Shown here: positions 15,678 to 21,382 of the stretch, piece after piece
How the letters are laid out: each line of letters starts with the position of its first letter
How positions within the stretch are numbered: position 1 is the stretch's first letter
Assembly (NCBI GenBank): GCA_905236265.1
Contig: CAJOOV010000070.1
Location: 1 to 21,382, forward strand
Direction: 5' to 3'
DNA: 21,382 nt
From: an uncultured Oscillospiraceae bacterium
GTDB lineage: Bacteria > Bacillota > Clostridia > Oscillospirales > Oscillospiraceae
The notes under the pieces: generated by a model
What the model was told of the DNA's origin: nothing
Databases searched by the model: none
Seen by the model: the letters and a program-made list of their open reading frames with translations, nothing else
Position numbers and translations under genes: made by a program

Positions 15678-18476
15678 ATGAAGGAAATATGGAAAACACT
15701 CAAAGCGGAGGAGTTCATCCGCTGTCACGATATTATCAATCAGGAAAACCGTCTGGCCATCCGTTACCTTGCGTCGGCAGGTATTCCGCTCAGTCTTATC
15801 AATATTCTGACGCAGACCGTTTTTTCCTACAGGCTCTATCTGCCCCAGCGCAGCTTCTGGCTCCTGTTTTATTTTGTGCTGCTGTGGCTGTTTGAGCGCT
15901 TTGCCATGCCCGGAGATGCCAAAAATGCCACTCCGCTGATTTATCTGGTAGAGATTCCTCCCATGCTTGCCGCAATCCTCCTCGGCACCATCTGGGACCC
16001 TGACCATCAGGCGGTCACGTTTCTGATGTTTATTTTGTCCATGCCTGTGTTCATTCTGGATCGGCCTATCCGGTTGTTTGCCATATCCACCGCATGGACA
16101 GCGCTGTTTTCCATCCTCTGCTGTGCATCAAAGGACTCCGATTTAATCCGGGCGGACATCTATCACGCACTGGAGTTTTATATGGCCAGCATCGCCGTAT
16201 CCTTCGTCGTGCTCCGTGTCCGGCTGATCTCCCTGCAGAGCAGGGAACTGGAGCAGTACCATGTGGAGCACGATGATCTGACAGACACACGAAACCGCCG
16301 CTCTCTGGAAAAGAGAATGGATCTCTATCTGAACAGACAGCTTGTCACAGTCCTTGCCGATCTGGATCAGCTCACCCTGTACAATGACTTCTACGGACAC
16401 AGCACAGGAGATGAGATTCTGGTTTCCTTCACCCGGATAGTAAAGGATGTCTTTGGGCAGGAGCACTGTTACCGCTTCGGCGGGGACGAGGTTTTCTGCA
16501 TCATGATAAATGCCACGGAGCAGGATTGCATGGATAAGCTGCAACTCTGTCGTGAAAAGATTCAGAAGATGACCTTCTCCGGGAATGCCATAGGCGCCAC
16601 CTGTTCCTTCGGCTATGTGATCGGCAAGCCCGGCAGCCGGAAGCAATTCAATGAGATGGCGCAGCTTGCAGAGATCTACGTCCATCAGGCGAATAAACAG
16701 GGGCGTGACCGCATTCAGGGCGGCATTTTCGACGAGGAGCATCTTCGTCAGGGGATTGTGGCAAGCAATCTGGCTACCCACGCAAATGCCTTCGAGATCA
16801 ATCAGCTCACCGGCCTGCCATCTATGAGCTATTTCCTCGCCCGCACGGATGATCTGATGAAGACGGTGGCAGACCGTTCCCGCAATCCCTCCATCGGCTT
16901 TATCAACCTGCTGCACTTTCGGGATTTTAACGATGCCTACGGCTATGCTCAGGGGGATGAGTTGATCTGTTACATCGCAAAGCTGCTTCAGGAATCCTTC
17001 CCCTCCCGCCATGTCTGCTATATCACCGGCAGCCAGTTCGGACTACTCTGCTATGCGGATGAGGTAGAGCGGGGCATGGCACAGCTTTGTAAAGGCTTGG
17101 AAGCATACCGCAAGGGTGTCTCCCTCATCATCAAGGCGGGCTTTGCCACCTACACCGGCTCGGAGCAGACTGTCTCCCTGATGGATAAGGCTAAGGTCGC
17201 ACATAACAGTATTTATCAGGATTGGGGCGTATCCTACCGCTTTTATGATTCCAGTCTGGATGCGGAAAACCGTTTCTGTCAGTATCTGGTGAAGCATGTA
17301 GACGAGGCGGTGGAGAAGGGCTGGCTGAAGGTGTACTACCAGCCAATTGTCCGCACCATTACCGGAAAGGTCTGCAACGAAGAGGCGCTCTCCCGCTGGG
17401 AGGATCCGGTCTATGGTTTTCTCTCGCCCTACCGTTTTATCCCCACGCTGGAAGAAAACCGTGTGATCTATAAGGTTACCCTCCATGTTGTCCGTCAGGT
17501 GCTTCACGACTTCGACACCAGAAAACAACAGGGTGTACCCATTGTCCCGGTTTCGGTGAACCTCTCCCGCTATGACTTCGAGCAATGTGACATGGTAGAG
17601 GAGATCACCCGGCTGGTAGATGCCTCCGGGTATTCCAGAAACATGCTGAAAATCGAGGTGACAGAGAGCGCCTTCGTACAGAATCAGGAGATGCTGAGCC
17701 GTGCGATACAGCGCTTCCGGGAACGGGGATTTGAAGTCTGGATGGATGACTTCGGCAGCGAATATTCTACCCTGAACCTTCTGCAGGAGCTGGACTTTGA
17801 TCTGATTAAGATTGATATGAAGTTCATGCGGCATTTCTCCGAGCGGGGAAAGAACCGGATCATTGTCACGGACGTAGTTGACATGGCGAAGAAAATGGGC
17901 ATCACCACACTGGTGGAGGGCGTGGAAACCGTTGAGCAATACTGCGCATTGAAAAAAATCGGATGCGAGAAGATTCAAGGCTTCCTGTTCAACAAGCCCA
18001 ATGACTATAACTACATCGCCAACCGGGCCATAACGGGAACCGGGCTGACCTTTGAGAGAGGGGAAGAGGCTCCCTACTATCAGGAGATCGGGCGGATTGA
18101 TTTGGATGTTCCCTTTACATCAGGAGATCCTAACAGTGGTTTTCGAGTTTCCCGTGAGCTGGCGGACGGTATTCTGGAATATCGTCAGGGAGGGCTGTCC
18201 TGCGTGCGAGGCACAGAATACTTTTCCCAGCTTCTGCTGGATACCGGAATGCGTGCTCCCGGTGAGGATGCCTCTGAGTTGAGCTATCCCCTTACAATGA
18301 CGGCTGAGCTGAAACGCACTGTTGAGCACTGCAAGCGGGAGCCTGACTGGCTCAGCTTCCCCATTGCAGGGAAGGGGCACCAATCCTATGTCTTCTACCT
18401 GCGCAGAATCGCAGAGAACCAGAACGATGGCCGGATTGCACTGCTGGCAGTCATGATTCCCGCAAACACAAATTGA
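15678..18476 (+). CDS. Membrane GGDEF / degenerate GGDEF / EAL protein, c-di-GMP turnover
   Basis: The 932-residue protein starts with about six hydrophobic segments (roughly residues 29-49, 58-73, 87-104, 111-127, 131-149 and 162-180), a likely membrane sensor. GGDEF domain 1 (about 196-355) has DDLTDTRNRR, DLDQLTLYNDFYGH and GGDEV at 268-272, so it may be active; no RxxD inhibitory site precedes the motif. GGDEF domain 2 (about 365-530) reads TGSQF at 450-454 and should be inactive. The EAL domain (about 535-775) has EAL at 569-571, the Asn of SVNLS, the Glu of VTES, DD at 690-691, the Lys of IKIDMKF, Glu 747 of EGVET, and QGF, so phosphodiesterase activity is expected. About 155 C-terminal residues, possibly PAS-like, are not assigned. 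The start is set by AGGGG at 15664-15668, 9 nt before ATG; an ATG at 15673 hits a stop at once. Confidence 0.93.
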   Translation: MKEIWKTLKAEEFIRCHDIINQENRLAIRYLASAGIPLSLINILTQTVFSYRLYLPQRSFWLLFYFVLLWLFERFAMPGDAKNATPLIYLVEIPPMLAAILLGTIWDPDHQAVTFLMFILSMPVFILDRPIRLFAISTAWTALFSILCCASKDSDLIRADIYHALEFYMASIAVSFVVLRVRLISLQSRELEQYHVEHDDLTDTRNRRSLEKRMDLYLNRQLVTVLADLDQLTLYNDFYGHSTGDEILVSFTRIVKDVFGQEHCYRFGGDEVFCIMINATEQDCMDKLQLCREKIQKMTFSGNAIGATCSFGYVIGKPGSRKQFNEMAQLAEIYVHQANKQGRDRIQGGIFDEEHLRQGIVASNLATHANAFEINQLTGLPSMSYFLARTDDLMKTVADRSRNPSIGFINLLHFRDFNDAYGYAQGDELICYIAKLLQESFPSRHVCYITGSQFGLLCYADEVERGMAQLCKGLEAYRKGVSLIIKAGFATYTGSEQTVSLMDKAKVAHNSIYQDWGVSYRFYDSSLDAENRFCQYLVKHVDEAVEKGWLKVYYQPIVRTITGKVCNEEALSRWEDPVYGFLSPYRFIPTLEENRVIYKVTLHVVRQVLHDFDTRKQQGVPIVPVSVNLSRYDFEQCDMVEEITRLVDASGYSRNMLKIEVTESAFVQNQEMLSRAIQRFRERGFEVWMDDFGSEYSTLNLLQELDFDLIKIDMKFMRHFSERGKNRIIVTDVVDMAKKMGITTLVEGVETVEQYCALKKIGCEKIQGFLFNKPNDYNYIANRAITGTGLTFERGEEAPYYQEIGRIDLDVPFTSGDPNSGFRVSRELADGILEYRQGGLSCVRGTEYFSQLLLDTGMRAPGEDASELSYPLTMTAELKRTVEHCKREPDWLSFPIAGKGHQSYVFYLRRIAENQNDGRIALLAVMIPANTN

Positions 18477-18511
18477 CTCCCATTGCAAACGCACTTCATG
18501 TAATACATACC

Positions 18512-18518
18512 GGGGAGG
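18512..18518 (+). promoter_or_regulatory. Strong but distant ribosome binding site of the second GGDEF gene
   Basis: GGGGAGG is the only good Shine-Dalgarno sequence before the reading frame, but it ends 18 nt before the ATG at 18537. In-frame ATT codons lie at 18522, 18528 and 18531, with 18528 at 9-nt spacing. There is a stop at 18501 and no in-frame ATG, GTG or TTG between. Either the ATG is used with long spacing, or translation starts at an ATT. Confidence 0.5.
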
Positions 18519-18536
18519 CTGATTCCCATTATTAAG

Positions 18537-19871
18537 ATGATTTTAAAGGGGAGGGCAGAGGGCTTTTCTGCAAAGACCATCGTTCTTCCTGCGGTTGCAG
18601 CCGTATTTGTGCTGCAAATCCTGATAGTCGGCAATACGCTGTACATGAACTACCTGAACAGCAGCAGAGCACAGTTGACAGACCGCAACCTCAGTGTGAA
18701 GGATATGTTCGTATCCCTCAGCCATGTGTGCGATCTGGTGGGAGACAATGCGTGCCTCTATGCCGCAACCGGGGACGAGTACTATTTACAGCAGTATTGC
18801 GACCTTGCCGAGGCAAAAGAGGCGGAGTGGAACACACTTCACGGCATCCTCAGCGGGGAACAGCATGACTCTATCAAAGCACAGCTGGAACACCTGAACA
18901 AGCTGATGCTCTCCAAGGATCATGCAGAGACGGATGCCATCCTTCTCGCCGCTGCAGAGTACGGTACGGATCTATCCGCCTATCCTATGTTCGCAGATCA
19001 GACTCTTTCGTCTACTGACGAGCAGAGCGGGCTTGCGCTGTTAAGTCAGGAGAGCTATCGCACAGACTATCAGGAGCTGAGTGAGGTTTTCCGACGGACG
19101 CAGGCACGCATTGCCGTGGATTACCGGTACGATCTGAACGAAAAAGACACGGCACTGTCCAATCATCGCAAGCTGGGATGGGTTCTGACAGGCATTATTC
19201 TGGTCATCCTTGGCGGTATGTGCGCCCTGCTCTTTGTGCTGCTTCTGATTCCTCTGGAAAAGTGCATTAAACGTGTGCAGGAAGGGGAACGTCTGTCCGA
19301 CAGGGAGGGAATGCTGGAGCTGCGGCGTCTGGCAGACACCTATAACAGAGTGGTATCCAGCCGGAATGCCTTAGAGGGCAATCTCCGCTCCCTGTCACTG
19401 ACAGATGCCCTGACCAACCTTCCCAACCGTCTTGCCTTTGAGAACTATGTGGCAATGCTCCGGGCAGAGCGTCCGGAGGTATCCCTCACTGTCTTTTCGC
19501 TGGATGTGAATGGCTTGAAGCAGATCAATGACAGCTTAGGCCACGTCTACGGCGATGAGCTGCTGCGCAAGGCAGCGGACTGCATCCTTGAAACCTTCAG
19601 CGACAAGAGCGGAAAGAACTGCTTCCGTTTTGGCGGCGACGAATTTGCCGCCTTCTGGGTGGACACTCCCCCGGAGGAGATCGAAGACACCATGGTGCGC
19701 TTCAAGCGGGCGCAGGAGTGCCGGGGCATCAGTATCGCCGTGGGCTATGCCTACGCCCCCCGGCTGGGAGACACCAGTGTAGATAACCTCTACTGTGAGG
19801 CGGACGAGGCGATGTATCGCAATAAGGCAGCCCAGAAGGCCGCAGCCAAGCAGGCGCAGGAAAACAAATAG
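18537..19871 (+). CDS. Membrane-bound diguanylate cyclase with extracellular sensor region
   Basis: The 444-residue protein has a membrane segment at about residues 13-32, an extracytoplasmic region of about 180 residues rich in helix-forming sequence, and a second membrane segment at about 213-238. A weak HAMP-like linker (ELRRLADTYNRV) follows. The GGDEF domain (about 284-440) starts with SLTDALTNLPNR and has DVNGLKQINDSLGH and an intact RFGGDEF (GGDEF at 366-370). It should make c-di-GMP from two GTP. No RxxD inhibitory site is seen before the motif, so product inhibition of the usual type is not expected. The sensor ligand is unknown; the region resembles four-helix-bundle sensors only in general layout. 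The gene is 60 nt after the GGDEF/EAL gene with no terminator between, so the two are probably one operon pairing synthesis with breakdown. The annotated ATG is uncertain. Confidence 0.9.
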   Translation: MILKGRAEGFSAKTIVLPAVAAVFVLQILIVGNTLYMNYLNSSRAQLTDRNLSVKDMFVSLSHVCDLVGDNACLYAATGDEYYLQQYCDLAEAKEAEWNTLHGILSGEQHDSIKAQLEHLNKLMLSKDHAETDAILLAAAEYGTDLSAYPMFADQTLSSTDEQSGLALLSQESYRTDYQELSEVFRRTQARIAVDYRYDLNEKDTALSNHRKLGWVLTGIILVILGGMCALLFVLLLIPLEKCIKRVQEGERLSDREGMLELRRLADTYNRVVSSRNALEGNLRSLSLTDALTNLPNRLAFENYVAMLRAERPEVSLTVFSLDVNGLKQINDSLGHVYGDELLRKAADCILETFSDKSGKNCFRFGGDEFAAFWVDTPPEEIEDTMVRFKRAQECRGISIAVGYAYAPRLGDTSVDNLYCEADEAMYRNKAAQKAAAKQAQENK

Positions 19872-19875
19872 ACCA

Positions 19876-19910
19876 AAATCCCCGGCGGAAAAAAGCTCCG
19901 CCGGGGATTT
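19876..19910. terminator. Bidirectional hairpin terminator between convergent genes
   Basis: A perfect 14-bp stem (AAATCCCCGGCGGA, 19876-19889, with its complement at 19897-19910) has a 7-nt loop. It lies 4 nt past the GGDEF stop and 13 nt past the end of the minus-strand gene. The T runs are short on both strands (TTT on plus, TTTT on minus), but the stem strength and the convergent position support termination of both genes. Confidence 0.8.
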
Positions 19911-19923
19911 ACTATGGATTCAA

Positions 19924-21369
19924 TCAATGCTCCATATGAAGCAGATCCTCCTTGATATTCCAAAGCTCGTCAGACAGGTCTACATAATAGGTGTGGGGGT
20001 TATCGAACCGGCGCACCTCATCCCAGAGAAGGCTGACCTGCTGCTTGCAGTATGCCTGAATGTCCGTCAGCGCAGGCAGGTCGTATACCAGCTCGCCGTT
20101 GCGGAATACCTGCACCAGCATCTCCTTCGCCGTGAAGTTCCGTACCGTTTTACGCTTCCATGTGGCGTTGGGGTCAAACAGCCGGATTGGCTCCTGATCG
20201 TTCAGCGTCTCGTTATAAACCGTGAGTACGTCGGCAATTGCCTTTCCGCTCTCATTGTCAAACAGACGGAACACCTTCTTGAAGTGGGGGTTGATAATCT
20301 TCTCCGGGTTCTCACTCACCTTGATTTTGGGAATCACTGTCCCGTCCTCACCCTCTACGGCAACCAGCTTATATACGCCGCCAAACACCGGGGTGGACTT
20401 GGACGTAATCAGCCGCTCACCCACGCCGAAGGCGTCCAGCTCTGCGCCCTGATGAATCAGATCCCGAATCAGATACTCGTCCAGAGAATTGGAGGCCACG
20501 ATCTTGCACTCTGTCAGTCCGGCCTCATCCAGCATCTTTCGAGCCTTCCGGGAGAGGTAGGTCAAATCGCCGGAGTCCAGACGAATCCCGCACTTTGTAA
20601 TCCCCTGAGGCAGCAGCACCTCTTTGAAGGCACGAATGGCATTGGGCACGCCGGATTTCAACACGTTGTAGGTGTCCACCAGCAGCGTGGCATTGTGGGG
20701 ATAAAGCTCACAGTAGCGCTTGAATGCGTCATATTCCGTGGGGAACATCTGCACCCAGGAGTGGGCCATGGTACCCACAGCGGGAACGCCGTAATCCCGG
20801 TCAGTCTGGGTACATGCAGTGGAACCAACGCCGCCGATATAGGCAGCCCTTGCCCCAAGGATGGCAGCGGATGCGCCGTGCGCCCGTCTTGAACCGAACT
20901 CCATCACAGGCCGTCCCTTTGCGGCACGGTTGATGCGGTTTGCTTTTGTGGCGATGAGGCACTGATGATTGTAAAGCAGCAGCAGGTAGGTCTCTATAAA
21001 CTGCGCCTCAATGGCAGGGGCACGAACCGTCACCACCGGCTCACGGGGAAAGATGGGCGTACCCTCCGGCATAGCCCAAATATCCCCGGTAAAGCGGAAG
21101 GTGCGCAGATACTCCAGAAACTCCGGGCAGAAGCAATTCTTGCTGCGGAGATATTCAATATCCCTGTCTGTGAAATGCAGGTTCTGGATATACTCCACCA
21201 GCTGCTCCAGTCCGGCGGCGATGGCAAAGCCGCCCTGATCCGGCACATCCCGAAAGAACATATCAAAATAAGTGATACGATTTCTCAGCTCCGGTGTCTG
21301 AAAGTAGCCGTTGGCCATTGTCAGCTCATAGAAGTCACAGAGCATCGTGTAATTCGTCTGGAGATCCAT
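19924..21369 (-). CDS. pncB: Nicotinate phosphoribosyltransferase
   Basis: The enzyme joins nicotinate and PRPP to form nicotinate mononucleotide, usually with ATP hydrolysis, and feeds the Preiss-Handler route to NAD in the cytoplasm. Family marks are the N-terminal YTMLCDFYELTMANGY, MEFGSRRAHG, GTMAHSW with the His expected to be phosphorylated (residue 203), GIRLDSGDL for phosphoribosyl binding, and FGVGERLITS. The length, 481 residues, is usual for the Firmicutes-type enzyme, and the gene is complete. I chose the ATG at 21369 because GGGAG at 21378-21382 lies 8 nt before it; the ATG two codons upstream (21375) leaves only 2 nt. The gene is convergent with the c-di-GMP genes and shows no functional tie to them. 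Confidence 0.95.
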   Translation of the reverse strand: MDLQTNYTMLCDFYELTMANGYFQTPELRNRITYFDMFFRDVPDQGGFAIAAGLEQLVEYIQNLHFTDRDIEYLRSKNCFCPEFLEYLRTFRFTGDIWAMPEGTPIFPREPVVTVRAPAIEAQFIETYLLLLYNHQCLIATKANRINRAAKGRPVMEFGSRRAHGASAAILGARAAYIGGVGSTACTQTDRDYGVPAVGTMAHSWVQMFPTEYDAFKRYCELYPHNATLLVDTYNVLKSGVPNAIRAFKEVLLPQGITKCGIRLDSGDLTYLSRKARKMLDEAGLTECKIVASNSLDEYLIRDLIHQGAELDAFGVGERLITSKSTPVFGGVYKLVAVEGEDGTVIPKIKVSENPEKIINPHFKKVFRLFDNESGKAIADVLTVYNETLNDQEPIRLFDPNATWKRKTVRNFTAKEMLVQVFRNGELVYDLPALTDIQAYCKQQVSLLWDEVRRFDNPHTYYVDLSDELWNIKEDLLHMEH

Positions 21370-21377
21370 TATCATTA

Positions 21378-21382
21378 CTCCC
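21378..21382 (-). promoter_or_regulatory. Ribosome binding site of nicotinate phosphoribosyltransferase
   Basis: Read on the minus strand, the window opens with GGGAG, 8 nt before the ATG at 21369. It may extend past the window edge. The spacing decides the start in favour of 21369 over 21375. Confidence 0.7.

Noticed and set aside
19795..20892. 365-codon plus-strand open frame opposite nicotinate phosphoribosyltransferase
   Set aside because: The minus-strand frame is a complete, well conserved enzyme. The plus frame also crosses the strong terminator hairpin at 19876-19910.

Overview
The window looks like chromosome of a gut-type, Gram-positive anaerobe of the class Clostridia, perhaps Oscillospiraceae or a relative. 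This is inferred from three things: a giant InlB-repeat, beta-helix and Cna-B surface protein, an HD-GYP protein with a C-terminal rubredoxin domain, and a Firmicutes-type nicotinate phosphoribosyltransferase. Base composition is moderately GC-rich. No species can be named from sequence alone. I see no RNA genes, insertion sequences, CRISPR arrays or phage genes.

Positions 1-13943 are one open reading frame, the 3' part of a giant adhesin-like gene whose start lies upstream of the window. Its order is: beta-helix module A with cap (to 920); seven InlB/Listeria-Bacteroides-type repeats (927-2660); about 980 residues I cannot assign (2661-5600); a string of pilin-like, Cna-B-like and DUF7601-like domains (5600-8060); four more beta-helix modules B-E, each with the same preamble, beta-helix and cap layout (8070-13532); a last Cna-B-like domain; and a short hydrophilic tail with no LPXTG signal or membrane anchor.

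After a 13-bp hairpin come three cyclic-di-GMP genes on the same strand: a tandem HD-GYP protein ending in a rubredoxin domain (14023-15411), a membrane GGDEF/degenerate-GGDEF/EAL protein (15678-18476), and a membrane GGDEF protein with an extracellular sensor region (18537-19871). A clear intrinsic terminator (15476-15510) and an extended -10 promoter (15606-15634) separate the HD-GYP gene from the last two, which look like a two-gene operon. Nicotinate phosphoribosyltransferase lies convergent on the minus strand (19924-21369), behind a bidirectional hairpin terminator.

The working idea is an adhesion and signalling neighbourhood: a very large extracellular protein beside enzymes predicted to make and break c-di-GMP, one of which may sense iron, zinc or redox state through its rubredoxin. 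The link is inferred from adjacency only; no c-di-GMP riboswitch was seen. The NAD-salvage gene is probably an unrelated neighbour.
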